A DNA stretch of 64,000 bases from Pseudomonas sp. PDM05 (lineage in GTDB: Bacteria > Pseudomonadota > Gammaproteobacteria > Pseudomonadales > Pseudomonadaceae), in the NCBI RefSeq assembly GCF_014851685.1, contig NZ_JACVAC010000009.1, positions 62,001 to 126,000 of the forward strand, given 5' to 3'. Positions within the stretch are counted from its first letter, which is position 1; each line of letters begins with the position of its first letter. Position numbers and translations under genes: made by a program. Shown in pieces: positions 1 to 7,619 of the stretch. The notes under the pieces were generated by a model. It was not told where the DNA came from and made no database searches. It saw only the letters and a program-made list of their open reading frames with translations.

Positions 1-2
1 CC

Positions 3-1394
3 CACATCGGCGTCGGCGGTTTCCACCGGGCGCATCAGGCGTATTACACCGATGCGCTGATGAATACCGGCGAAGGCCTGGACTGGAGCATCTGCGGCGT
101 CGGCCTGCGTGCCGAGGACCGCAAGGCCCGCGACGACCTCGCCGGCCAGGACTACCTGTTCACCCTGTATGAACTGGGCGACAGCGACGACACCCAAGTG
201 CGCGTGATCGGCTCCCTCAGCCACATGCTGCTGGCCGAAGACGGCGCCCAGGCGCTGATCGACAAGCTCGCCAGCCCCGAGATCCGCATCGTCTCGTTGA
301 CCATCACCGAAGGCGGCTACTGCATCGATGACAGCAACGGCGAGTTCATGGCCCACCTGCCGCAGATCAGACATGACCTGGCGCATCCCAAGGCGCCGAC
401 GACCGTGTTCGGCTTTCTCTGCGCGGCCCTGACCCAACGCCGCGCCGCCGGCATCCCGGCGTTTACCGTGATGTCCTGCGATAACCTGCCGCACAACGGC
501 GCCGTCACGCGCAAGGCGCTGCTGGCGTTCGCCGCGTTGCACAACGCCGAGCTGCGTGACTGGATCGCCGCCAATGTGAGCTTCCCCAATGCCATGGTCG
601 ACCGCATCACGCCGATGACCAGCACCACCCACCGCCTGCAATTGCACGATAAACATGGCATCGACGATGCCTGGCCGGTGGTGTGCGAGCCGTTTGTGCA
701 GTGGGTGCTGGAAGACAAGTTCGTCAACGGCCGCCCGGCCTGGGAAAAGGTCGGCGTGCAGTTCACCCATGACGTCACGCCCTACGAAGAGATGAAGATC
801 GGCCTGCTCAACGGCAGCCACCTGGCCCTCACGTACCTGGGGTTTCTCAAGGGTTACCGGTTTGTGCACGAGACCATGAATGACCCGCTGTTTGTCGCCT
901 ACATGCGCGCCTACATGGACCTGGACGTCACGCCCAACCTGGCGCCGGTGCCCGGCATCGACCTTACGCAGTACAAGCAGACCTTGGTGGACCGCTTCTC
1001 CAACCAGGCGATTGCCGACCAGCTGGAACGCGTGTGTTCCGATGGGTCGTCGAAGTTTCCCAAGTTCACCGTGCCGACCATCAACCGCTTGATCGCCGAT
1101 GGCCGCGAGACGGAACGTGCGGCGCTGGTGGTTGCCGCGTGGGCCTTGTATTTGAAGGGCGTGGATGAAAATGGCGTGAGCTACAAGATCCCGGACCCGC
1201 GTGCGCAGTTTTGCCAGGGGCTGGTGCGTGACGAGGCCTTGATCAGCCAACGGTTGTTGGGCGTGGAGGAGATTTTCGGTACGGCTATTCCCAACTCGCC
1301 TGAGTTTGTGGCAGCGTTCGAGAAGTGTTATGCGAGCCTGCGCGACAATGGCGTGACTGCAACACTGAAGCAACTCCAGAAGAAACCGAAGTAA
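3..1394 (+). CDS. mtlD: Mannitol 2-dehydrogenase, 5' end cut by window
   Basis: The gene oxidises D-mannitol to D-fructose with NAD+ in the cytoplasm. The reading frame is open from base 3, and the first visible residues (HIGVGGFHRAHQAYYTDALM) are the nucleotide-binding start of long-chain mannitol dehydrogenases, so only about 30 residues are missing upstream. The catalytic signature KIGLLNGSH begins at visible residue 265, with the Lys, Asn and His expected for this polyol dehydrogenase family (Lys295, Asn300 and His303 in the P. fluorescens enzyme). It is followed on the same strand by xylulokinase and fructokinase, the order mtlD-mtlY-mtlZ known from the P. fluorescens mannitol/arabitol/glucitol operon; the transporter genes should lie just outside the window. 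Confidence 0.95.
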   Translation, partial: HIGVGGFHRAHQAYYTDALMNTGEGLDWSICGVGLRAEDRKARDDLAGQDYLFTLYELGDSDDTQVRVIGSLSHMLLAEDGAQALIDKLASPEIRIVSLTITEGGYCIDDSNGEFMAHLPQIRHDLAHPKAPTTVFGFLCAALTQRRAAGIPAFTVMSCDNLPHNGAVTRKALLAFAALHNAELRDWIAANVSFPNAMVDRITPMTSTTHRLQLHDKHGIDDAWPVVCEPFVQWVLEDKFVNGRPAWEKVGVQFTHDVTPYEEMKIGLLNGSHLALTYLGFLKGYRFVHETMNDPLFVAYMRAYMDLDVTPNLAPVPGIDLTQYKQTLVDRFSNQAIADQLERVCSDGSSKFPKFTVPTINRLIADGRETERAALVVAAWALYLKGVDENGVSYKIPDPRAQFCQGLVRDEALISQRLLGVEEIFGTAIPNSPEFVAAFEKCYASLRDNGVTATLKQLQKKPK

Positions 1395-1396
1395 AA

Positions 1397-1524
1397 AATG
1401 TGAGAGCGGGCTTGTGTGGGAGCTGGCTTGCCTGCGATAGCGGTGGGTCAGCCAGCACTTTCATCAACTGACACGCCGCCTTCGCGGGCAAGCCCGCTCC
1501 CACACAAGCCCGCTGCCACATTTT
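1397..1524. repeat. REP-like inverted repeat between mtlD and mtlY
   Basis: This is a nested inverted repeat with outer arms GCGGGCTTGTGTGGGAG and CTCCCACACAAGCCCGC, both pointing inward. It is the commonest Pseudomonas REP type and belongs to the same family as the elements near 13.4, 17.9, 26.7 and 30.8 kb. It sits inside the mtl operon and could fold in the mRNA and change the ratio of mtlD to mtlYZ; that effect is inferred. Confidence 0.85.
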
Positions 1525-1569
1525 GATCGGGTTAACACTCCAAACAATAAAACTGCTGAGCAAATCATC

Positions 1570-3051
1570 ATGACCCAGCAAAACCTGTTCCTCGGCATCG
1601 ACTGCGGCACCCAAGGCACCAAGGCCATCGTCCTCGACGCCACCAGCGGCAAAGTGCTGGGCCTTGGCGCGGCGGCCCACACCCTGATCAGCGGCGCCAA
1701 TGGTCGCCGTGAACAGCACACCCAGGAGTGGCTCGACGCCTTTACCGAGGCCACCCACCGTGCCTTGCAACAGGCCGGCGTGGACGGCCAGGCCATCCTC
1801 GGCATCGGCGTTTCCGGGCAACAGCACGGCCTGGTGTTGCTCGATGAGCAGGGCCAGGTCCTGCGCCCGGCCAAGCTGTGGTGCGACACCGAAACCAGCG
1901 CGCAAAACGACCGCCTGTTGCAGCACCTGGGCGGCGAAAGCGGCTCGCTGGAACGGCTCGGCGTGGCGATCGCGCCGGGCTACACCGTGTCCAAACTGCT
2001 CTGGACCCGCGAGCAACACCCCGACCTGTTCGCACGCATCGCCCACATCCTGCTGCCCCACGACTACCTCAACTACTGGCTCACCGGGCGCGCCGTCGCG
2101 GAATACGGCGATGCATCGGGCACCGGTTATTTCAACGTGCGCAGCCGCGCATGGGATGTGGCGCTGCTGCAGCATATCGACCCCAGCGGGCGCCTGGTCA
2201 ACGCGTTGCCGCAACTGATCGAGGCCGACCAGAGCGTCGGTACGATCCTGCCGCACATCGCCGAACGCCTGGGTATCAACCCCGGCGCCATCGTGTCCAG
2301 CGGCGGCGGCGACAACATGATGGGCGCCATCGGCACCGGCAATATCGCCCCTGGCGTAATCACCATGAGTCTCGGTTCTTCGGGCACGGTCTACGCCTTT
2401 GCCGATCAGCCCAACGTAAGCCCCCAGGCCTCGGTCGCGACCTTCTGCTCCTCCAGCGGCGGCTGGCTGCCGCTGATCTGCACGATGAACCTGACCAATG
2501 CCACCGGGGCGATCCGCGAACTGTTCGAGCTTGACCTCGCCGCCTTCAACGCACGGGTAGCCGAGGCACCGATTGGTGCCGATGGCGTGAGCATGCTGCC
2601 GTTCCTCAACGGCGAGCGCGTGCCCGCCCTGCCCCACGCCAGCGGCAGCCTGCACGGCTTGACCATGAGTAACCTGAGCCGCGCCAACCTGTGCCGCGCG
2701 GTGGTCGAGGGCACCACGTTCGGCTTGCGCTACGGCCTCGACCTGCTGCGCCAGACCGGCCTGCAAAGCCAGAGCATCCGCTTGATCGGCGGTGGTTCGA
2801 AAAGCCCGTTGTGGCGGCAGATGGTCGCCGACATCATGCACACCGAGGTGATCTGTACCGAACAAAGCGAAGCCGCCGCCCTGGGCGCGGCGATCCAGGC
2901 GGCCTGGTGCCAGTCCGGCGAATCCCTGGCCAGCCTGTGCGACAGATGCGTAAGTATCGACCCGGCCAGCCGTACCGTGCCGGTAGCGGCCAATGTGAGC
3001 GCCTATCAACAGGCTTACGAGCGCTACCAGCAGCTCGTGGCAACCCTTTAA
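1570..3051 (+). CDS. mtlY: Xylulokinase (FGGY carbohydrate kinase)
   Basis: The 493-residue cytoplasmic kinase phosphorylates D-xylulose, the product of D-arabitol oxidation, to xylulose 5-phosphate for the pentose phosphate pathway. The N-terminal ATPase motif FLGIDCGTQGTKAIVLD (residues about 7-23), the substrate-region signature MLPFLNGERVPALPHASG (about 345-362) and the C-terminal GGGSKSPLWRQ are those of the FGGY family, and the length fits XylB. The ATG lies behind a weak ribosome site. It is 175 bases after mtlD, with a REP element between them, and 6 bases before the fructokinase, so it is the middle gene of a sugar-alcohol operon. xylB is the alternative name. Confidence 0.93.
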   Translation: MTQQNLFLGIDCGTQGTKAIVLDATSGKVLGLGAAAHTLISGANGRREQHTQEWLDAFTEATHRALQQAGVDGQAILGIGVSGQQHGLVLLDEQGQVLRPAKLWCDTETSAQNDRLLQHLGGESGSLERLGVAIAPGYTVSKLLWTREQHPDLFARIAHILLPHDYLNYWLTGRAVAEYGDASGTGYFNVRSRAWDVALLQHIDPSGRLVNALPQLIEADQSVGTILPHIAERLGINPGAIVSSGGGDNMMGAIGTGNIAPGVITMSLGSSGTVYAFADQPNVSPQASVATFCSSSGGWLPLICTMNLTNATGAIRELFELDLAAFNARVAEAPIGADGVSMLPFLNGERVPALPHASGSLHGLTMSNLSRANLCRAVVEGTTFGLRYGLDLLRQTGLQSQSIRLIGGGSKSPLWRQMVADIMHTEVICTEQSEAAALGAAIQAAWCQSGESLASLCDRCVSIDPASRTVPVAANVSAYQQAYERYQQLVATL

Positions 3052-3057
3052 GAGCGA

Positions 3058-4002
3058 ATGACTATGTATCTGGTGTGTGGTGAAGCGCTGTTCGATTTTT
3101 TCAGCGAGGAAGATGCCAGTGGGCAGGCGTCCAAGGTCAATTACAAGGCGATTGCCGGCGGTTCACCGTTCAACGTGGCGGTGGGTTTGCGTCGGCTGGG
3201 GGTCGAGTCGGGATTGTTGGGCGGCGTGTCGAGCGACTTCCTCGGCAGGCGCCTGGTGCAAGTGCTCAGGGATGAAGGTGTGAGCGAGCAGTTCCTGGTG
3301 CAGTTTGCCGCGCCGACCACGTTGTCGATGGTCGCGGTGGGCACCGATGGTTCGCCGCAGTACAACTTCCGTGGCGAGGGCTGCGCCGACCGCCTGCTGG
3401 AGGCCCACCATCTGCCGCCACTCGGCGCTGACATCCGTGGCCTGCATATCGGTTCCTACTCCCTGGTGGTGCAGCCGGTTGGCGACACCTTGCTCAGCCT
3501 GGTCCGACGTGAAAGCGGCAAGCGCCTGATCAGCCTCGACCCCAACGTACGCCTCAACCCGCAGCCGGACATCCAGCTGTGGCGCGCCCGCATCGCCGAG
3601 CTGGTGCAGCATGCGGACCTGATCAAGGTCAGCGACGAAGACCTGCACCTGCTTTACCCAGACCAGTCGCCGGAGAGCGTCCTGCAAGGCTGGCTGCAAC
3701 ACCGTTGCCAACTGGTATTCCTGACCCGCGGTGGCGACGGCGCCAGCGTGTTCAGCCGCCAGCACGGCCATTGGTCCGCCCCTGCGGTCAAGGTGGTGAT
3801 GGCCGACACCGTCGGTGCCGGGGATACTTTCCAGGCGGCGCTGATCACCTGGCTGACCGAGCATGGGATGGACTCGGTAGAGGGCCTGCAACAGCTGTCC
3901 CGTGAGCAGATCGATAGCATGCTGGGCTTTGCCATCCGGGCTGCGGCGATGACCTGCACCAAGACCGGTCCGGACCTGCCCTACCGTCATCAACTGGGCT
4001 AA
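3058..4002 (+). CDS. mtlZ: Fructokinase, PfkB family
   Basis: The 314-residue ribokinase-fold enzyme phosphorylates fructose made by mannitol dehydrogenase. The first PfkB signature is GGSPFNVAVGLRRLG (about residues 35-49). The second, DTVGAGDTFQAAL (about 251-263), carries the catalytic Asp and the GAGD anion hole. Substrate choice is inferred from the family and the operon position after mtlD and mtlY. A second ATG two codons downstream is an alternative start. Confidence 0.92.
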   Translation: MTMYLVCGEALFDFFSEEDASGQASKVNYKAIAGGSPFNVAVGLRRLGVESGLLGGVSSDFLGRRLVQVLRDEGVSEQFLVQFAAPTTLSMVAVGTDGSPQYNFRGEGCADRLLEAHHLPPLGADIRGLHIGSYSLVVQPVGDTLLSLVRRESGKRLISLDPNVRLNPQPDIQLWRARIAELVQHADLIKVSDEDLHLLYPDQSPESVLQGWLQHRCQLVFLTRGGDGASVFSRQHGHWSAPAVKVVMADTVGAGDTFQAALITWLTEHGMDSVEGLQQLSREQIDSMLGFAIRAAAMTCTKTGPDLPYRHQLG

Positions 4003-4080
4003 ATGCCACGAAGATGTCGGACAAAATCGGCGATCATGTAGGTAATCGCTTTTTAAACATGAAGCTTTTGTCAGCAACCT

Positions 4081-4107
4081 CCGGCATTAATCCATGGTTA
4101 ATGCCGG
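4081..4107. repeat. Perfect 10-bp inverted repeat upstream of a DUF2790 gene
   Basis: CCGGCATTAA and TTAATGCCGG are separated by the 7 bases TCCATGG. No T-tract follows on either strand, so it does not look like an intrinsic terminator. It ends 66 bases before the DUF2790 start codon and could be an operator or a structured 5' leader. Confidence 0.5.
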
Positions 4108-4173
4108 GGGCCAACAGTGAGTTCGTCCGCCCATCAGCTCGATGGGCCAATGAACTGCTGTTGGAGAACTGTC

Positions 4174-4428
4174 ATGAAAAGCCAATCCCTGCTGATCGCC
4201 CTTAGCCTCACGCTGGCCGCCGTTTCGGGCGTGGCACACGCCGATGCCGAACCCGTGCCGTATCGCTACGGCATGCCCATGGATGTGCAGAAAGTCATTT
4301 CGATGAACGAACCGCAGACCAGCGAATGCAAGGTGATCAAGGCCAACATCAAGTTCCTGGACAAGGCCGGCACAGAGCAATATGTGAGCTACAAAAAACT
4401 CTCCGATGCCTGCATGTCCCAGAATTGA
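4174..4428 (+). CDS. Small secreted DUF2790 protein
   Basis: This 84-residue protein of unknown function is typical of pseudomonads. A Sec signal peptide (MKSQSLLIALSLTLAAVSG..AHA) is followed by about 60 residues rich in charged and polar positions, with Cys residues in TSECKV and DACMS that could pair in the periplasm. The ATG at 4174 is chosen because the signal peptide begins there and TTGGAGAA lies just upstream. It stands alone between mtlZ and a small membrane protein gene. Confidence 0.85.
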   Translation: MKSQSLLIALSLTLAAVSGVAHADAEPVPYRYGMPMDVQKVISMNEPQTSECKVIKANIKFLDKAGTEQYVSYKKLSDACMSQN

Positions 4429-4509
4429 ACAGCGTGCTGACAAAGGGCGGCGTTAGCTGTGCCGACAGGTTATCCTTGCGCGCTGACCCCACGGCCGAAA
4501 GGACTCATC

Positions 4510-4908
4510 ATGCCGCTGCGCTTTCATACGCTCGCCCTGTTTACCGCCCTGCTCTGCTTCGCCCTCGCATTGACGTGGGGCCTGCGCGCCGACTGGCTGC
4601 TGTGGTTGTGGAACGTCGAGTATTCAAGTGCCACGGGGCTGGTCTGCCGGCGTAACGCCGCGCTGTTCCTGGCCCTTGGCATCATGTTTTACCGCGTCCG
4701 TCACGCACCTGCGTCCAACACACGCCGCGCCATCACCACCGGTTTTATCTGCGGGTGCTTTGTGCTGGCCGCGTTGGGCCTGAGTGAGTGGATCAATGGC
4801 AATGCCGGCCCGGGTATCCTGCTGGCAGTGGTGACAGAAGTCGTGCTGGGCCTGGCGTTTATCCAGGCCCATAGATCCTCGGTGATTCACCCTCAAACCA
4901 CAGCCTGA
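4510..4908 (+). CDS. Small integral membrane protein, unknown function
   Basis: The 132-residue protein has four hydrophobic stretches, beginning at residues about 6, 48, 73 and 101, with short polar linkers, and so is an inner-membrane protein. The ATG at 4510 is preferred because GAAAGGA lies 7-13 bases upstream and the first membrane segment then begins directly. I do not recognise a named family with certainty. It ends exactly next to the 3' end of the DUF1652 gene on the other strand. Confidence 0.7.
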   Translation: MPLRFHTLALFTALLCFALALTWGLRADWLLWLWNVEYSSATGLVCRRNAALFLALGIMFYRVRHAPASNTRRAITTGFICGCFVLAALGLSEWINGNAGPGILLAVVTEVVLGLAFIQAHRSSVIHPQTTA

Positions 4909-5175
4909 TCAGTAGCCGCGCGCTGCCACCCGTTGCAGGGTGGGTGCGTGGCTGTGCTTGAGGTCTTCGCGCAACCCGGTGATCAGGTTGCAAATGGCGC
5001 GACTGCTGTCGAGCTTGTCGGCGTTGATGCCTTTGACTTCCAAATCCACCCGGTCACGGTCGCGGTCGTCATAGACCTTGATCGTCAGCGAAGCATCTTC
5101 GGCTTTGGTGCATTCGCACCGTTTGGGCAGGAAACTCGTTTCAATGATGCTGCGAAGTTCCAATTCCGAAAGCAT
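4909..5175 (-). CDS. DUF1652 protein
   Basis: The 88-residue cytoplasmic protein belongs to a Pseudomonas-specific family of unknown function (MLSELELRSIIETSFLPKRC at the N-terminus). It has two Cys residues in KRCEC and a charged middle (YDDRDRDRVDLEV). The ATG at 5175 has AGGAGAGG six bases upstream; an in-frame TTG two codons earlier falls inside that ribosome site and is unlikely. It lies downstream of the threonine dehydratase on the same strand, 234 bases away. Confidence 0.82.
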   Translation of the reverse strand: MLSELELRSIIETSFLPKRCECTKAEDASLTIKVYDDRDRDRVDLEVKGINADKLDSSRAICNLITGLREDLKHSHAPTLQRVAARGY

Positions 5176-5221
5176 GGTCAACCTCTCCTTTCATGAGACT
5201 GCCAATCGATTGTTGTGAGTC

Positions 5222-5241
5222 CGGCAGGCACTGGCCTGCCG
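5222..5241. repeat. Short perfect hairpin between ilvA-type gene and DUF1652 gene
   Basis: CGGCAGGC and GCCTGCCG form an 8-bp stem around ACTG. No clear T-tract follows on either strand, so terminator function is uncertain. The rest of 5176-5409 is plain intergenic sequence. Confidence 0.4.
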
Positions 5242-5409
5242 CGTCTTGCCGACCCTGGCAGACGTTTACAGTCAATAAGCCTACTCGGCAAAATCCGACC
5301 TCGTTGTAACCTTTCCTCATAAGCGCGCAGCACGGTTATATAAGTTGGACGGTGCCGTTTAAAACATCGTCGAACCGCCGCAATTAAACGTTTAACCCGG
5401 CGCCCCAAT

Positions 5410-6402
5410 CTAAGCCACAGCTTGCGCAGCCACTCTTTCTGCAACATGTCGCAAACTATCGAAGTTGATATTCGCCCCGGAATTCACCGCCACCAAGGTC
5501 TGCCCACGGACGCCGCTGCGCGCGACGTACTGGCAAATGCCTGCCACGGCCAATGCCCCCGAGGGTTCGGTGATCGAGCGCGTGTCGTCGTAGATCAGCT
5601 TGATGGCGCTGCACAGTTGGTCATTGCTGACGGTGATGACCTCGTCCACCCAGTCCCGGCAGACTTCAAAACCGTAGGCGCCGACCTGCGCCACCGCCGT
5701 GCCGTCGGCAAAACCGTCGACACCGGGCAACACCACCCGCTCCCCCGCGCGCAGGGCCGCCAGCAGGCAACTGGAACCTTCGGGCTCAACACCGATGATG
5801 CGCACCTCGGGGCGCAGGTATTTGACGTAGGCCGCAATCCCGGCGATCAGCCCGCCACCGCCCACCGGCACGAAGATCGCGTCCAACGGACCTTGCTGCT
5901 GGCGCAGGATTTCCATGGCGACCGTGCCCTGGCCGGCAATCACATCCGGATCATCGAACGGCGAAACAAAGGTGCACCCCGACGCTTCGGCCAGTTGCAA
6001 CGCATGGGCCAGGGCCAACGGGAAACTCGTGCCGTGCAGCACCGCTTCGGCCCCCCGGGAGCGTACGCCGAGCACCTTCAGTTCCGGCGTGGTGGCCGGC
6101 ATCACGATACGCGCCGCAATCCCCAACTCTCGCGCCGCCAGGGCCACGCCCTGGGCATGGTTGCCCGCCGACGCAGTCACCACGCCCCGGGCCTTTTGCT
6201 CGTCACTGAGCTGCACCAGCTTGTTGTAGGCGCCGCGGATCTTGAAGGAAAACGTCGGCTGCAGGTCTTCGCGCTTGAGCAGCAGGGTATTGCCGAGCAA
6301 CGCCGACAAGGCCGGCGCTACTTGCAGGGGCGTGCGCACCGCCAGGTCGTACACCGGGGCGGCGAGGATCTTTTTCACGTAGTGCTCAAGCAAGGTGCTC
6401 AT
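5410..6402 (-). CDS. ilvA: Threonine dehydratase, catalytic domain only
   Basis: The PLP enzyme deaminates L-threonine to 2-oxobutanoate, the first committed step to isoleucine. At 330 residues it has the fold-type II catalytic domain: the Schiff-base Lys in PTFSFKIRGAYNKL (about residues 49-62), the TASAGNHAQG substrate loop and the phosphate-binding VGGGGLIAG. It lacks the two C-terminal ACT-like regulatory domains of the about 500-residue biosynthetic IlvA, so isoleucine feedback on the protein is not expected. Its leader instead carries an Ile-rich peptide and an attenuator-like terminator, which suggests a biosynthetic role. A catabolic dehydratase or serine/threonine dehydratase remains possible. 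Confidence 0.85.
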   Translation of the reverse strand: MSTLLEHYVKKILAAPVYDLAVRTPLQVAPALSALLGNTLLLKREDLQPTFSFKIRGAYNKLVQLSDEQKARGVVTASAGNHAQGVALAARELGIAARIVMPATTPELKVLGVRSRGAEAVLHGTSFPLALAHALQLAEASGCTFVSPFDDPDVIAGQGTVAMEILRQQQGPLDAIFVPVGGGGLIAGIAAYVKYLRPEVRIIGVEPEGSSCLLAALRAGERVVLPGVDGFADGTAVAQVGAYGFEVCRDWVDEVITVSNDQLCSAIKLIYDDTRSITEPSGALAVAGICQYVARSGVRGQTLVAVNSGANINFDSLRHVAERVAAQAVA

Positions 6403-6448
6403 GGGTGTCTCCTGGCGTTGTGTCGAAGGCCCTGGAGACGGATAAACA

Positions 6449-6471
6449 AAACCCGCCTCTAGGGCGGGTTT
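6449..6471 (-). terminator. Attenuator terminator in the leader of the threonine dehydratase gene
   Basis: Read on the minus strand, AAACCCGCC (6471-6463) pairs with GGCGGGTTT (6457-6449) around a 5-base loop and is followed by TTTTGTTT. It lies 47 bases upstream of the start codon. Its 5' arm CCCGCC (6468-6463) can alternatively pair with GGCGGG (6496-6491) at the end of the leader-peptide gene, forming an antiterminator. Confidence 0.75.
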
Positions 6472-6486
6472 GGGTACAGCCGTGCG

Positions 6487-6522
6487 CTATCCCGCCAAAT
6501 GAGGAATGGCGGTAATAATCAT
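6487..6522 (-). CDS. Candidate Ile-rich leader peptide MIITAIPHLAG
   Basis: The 11-codon reading frame has three Ile codons (all ATT) and one Thr codon among its first six. Segment 1, CCGCCA (6512-6507), pairs with TGGCGG (6497-6492). Segment 2, GGCGGG (6496-6491), can instead pair with the terminator 5' arm. Ribosome stalling at the Ile codons would cover segment 1 and free segment 2, favouring read-through; completed translation would cover segment 2 and let the terminator form. The geometry is visible in the sequence, while translation and control by charged tRNA-Ile are inferred. The ribosome site is weak. Confidence 0.65.
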   Translation of the reverse strand: MIITAIPHLAG

Positions 6523-6563
6523 GCTCGGCTGGGTACGGAAGGCTTGATAGGTCATGCGATGAA

Positions 6564-6591
6564 ATTAACCGCCCGACGCCGGATGAGTCAA
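6564..6591 (-). promoter_or_regulatory. Candidate sigma-70 promoter for the attenuated leader
   Basis: On the minus strand, TTGACT (6591-6586) and GTTAAT (6569-6564) are separated by 16 bases. The predicted transcript start near 6557 would give a leader of about 110 bases before the attenuator. The -35 hexamer is strong and the -10 hexamer only fair. Confidence 0.4.
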
Positions 6592-6609
6592 CAAAAGGTT
6601 TACTCGCAA

Positions 6610-6624
6610 TATACGAAACGTATA
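6610..6624. promoter_or_regulatory. Palindrome upstream of the ParD-like gene, possible operator
   Basis: TATACG-AAA-CGTATA is a perfect 6-bp inverted repeat with a 3-base spacer, ending 33 bases before the ParD-like start codon. Antitoxin-type DNA-binding proteins usually bind such repeats in their own promoters, so autoregulation is a reasonable inference. Confidence 0.4.
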
Positions 6625-6657
6625 CGCTTTGTACATTACTCAATCACAGTGAACCCC

Positions 6658-6858
6658 ATGGGCATCGTCAAGATCACCGACCAACTGCACGAACAACTGC
6701 GCGTGGCCAGCGCCGCGATGGATCGCTCCATCAACGCCCAGGCCGAGTTCTGGATCAAGATCGGCCTGCTCGCCGAACTCAATCCCGACCTGCCCTACAA
6801 CGCGCTGATCAACAAGCTGCTGCTGGATAAACCCGACCTGATCCGGGGGCGCAATTGA
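6658..6858 (+). CDS. ParD-like antitoxin-family protein
   Basis: The 66-residue protein resembles the ParD-like family. The N-terminal part (MGIVKITDQLHEQLRVASAA) looks like a ribbon-helix-helix DNA-binding segment, and the rest is helical. The ATG at 6658 fits the family length, though no strong ribosome site is visible. Its stop codon overlaps the start of the methionine aminopeptidase gene, so the two are translationally coupled. No RelE/ParE-type toxin is present, so the toxin position is taken by the peptidase. The family and the overlap are seen; an antitoxin role is not established. Confidence 0.75.
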   Translation: MGIVKITDQLHEQLRVASAAMDRSINAQAEFWIKIGLLAELNPDLPYNALINKLLLDKPDLIRGRN

Positions 6859-7619
6859 TGATCAAGACCGCCGCACAACTGGCCGTGATGCGTGAATCCG
6901 GGCGCCTGCTGGCGCAAGTGTTCGACATGCTCGACGGTTTTGTCGCCGCTGGCCGCTCCACCCTGGAGCTGGACGCCGCCGTCGAAGCCTTCATCCGCAA
7001 CGACCTGCAGGCCCGCCCGGCCAGCCTCGGTCAATACGACTATCCGTTCTCGATCAACACCTCGATCAACGAAGTGGTGTGCCACGGCATGCCCAGCGCC
7101 AAAGCCGTGTTGAAGGACGGCGACATCATCAATATCGACATCACCCTGGAAAAAGGCGGCTACATCGCCGATTCCAGCAAGATGTACATGATTGGCAGCG
7201 TCGCCCCCAAGGCCCGGCGCCTGGTCGAGCAGACCTTCGAAGCGATGTGGGCCGGCATCCGCCAGGTCAAGCCTGGCGCGCGCCTGGGCGACATCGGCCA
7301 CGCGATCCAGAGCCACGCCCAGGCCAATGGCTACAGCGTGGTGCGCGAATATTGCGGGCACGGCATCGGCCGGCAGATGCATGAAGAACCGCAGGTTCTG
7401 CACTTCGGCCGCCCCGGCACCGGGCTGGAACTGCGCGAAGGCATGGTGTTTACCGTGGAGCCGATGCTCAACCAGGGCGGCGCCAAGACACGCAGCCTCA
7501 AGGATGGCTGGACGGTGGTGACCAAGGACAACAGCCTGTCGGCGCAATGGGAACACACCGTGGCCGTAACGGCGGACGGCTTCGAAGTCCTTACACTGCA
7601 AGCTCGCTCACTACATTGA
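6858..7619 (+). CDS. map: Methionine aminopeptidase, type I
   Basis: The 253-residue metalloenzyme removes the initiator methionine from new proteins. The five metal ligands of the pita-bread fold are visible: the two Asp residues in NIDIT and IADSS, His in CGHGIGRQMHEEP, and Glu in FTVEPM and QWEHTV. The substrate-pocket His is in VCHGMPS. The ATG at 6858 shares its A with the preceding stop codon; TTG one codon earlier is an alternative. This is probably an accessory copy, since pseudomonads usually carry the main map near rpsB outside this context. The last 29 bases overlap sfnG on the other strand. Confidence 0.9.
   Translation: MIKTAAQLAVMRESGRLLAQVFDMLDGFVAAGRSTLELDAAVEAFIRNDLQARPASLGQYDYPFSINTSINEVVCHGMPSAKAVLKDGDIINIDITLEKGGYIADSSKMYMIGSVAPKARRLVEQTFEAMWAGIRQVKPGARLGDIGHAIQSHAQANGYSVVREYCGHGIGRQMHEEPQVLHFGRPGTGLELREGMVFTVEPMLNQGGAKTRSLKDGWTVVTKDNSLSAQWEHTVAVTADGFEVLTLQARSLH

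Noticed and set aside
1285..3009. 574-codon open frame antisense to the xylulokinase gene
   Set aside because: It mirrors mtlY, has no ribosome site or recognisable domain, and its composition (Gly/Ala/His/Gln-rich) is typical of antisense frames in GC-rich genes.
5178..5447. 89-codon Arg-rich frame between the DUF1652 and threonine dehydratase genes
   Set aside because: It overlaps the 3' end of the threonine dehydratase gene and the ribosome site of the DUF1652 gene, and the translation looks random.
6386..6643. 85-codon minus-strand frame over the attenuator region
   Set aside because: It runs through the terminator hairpin and promoter in a different frame from the 11-codon leader and has no support.
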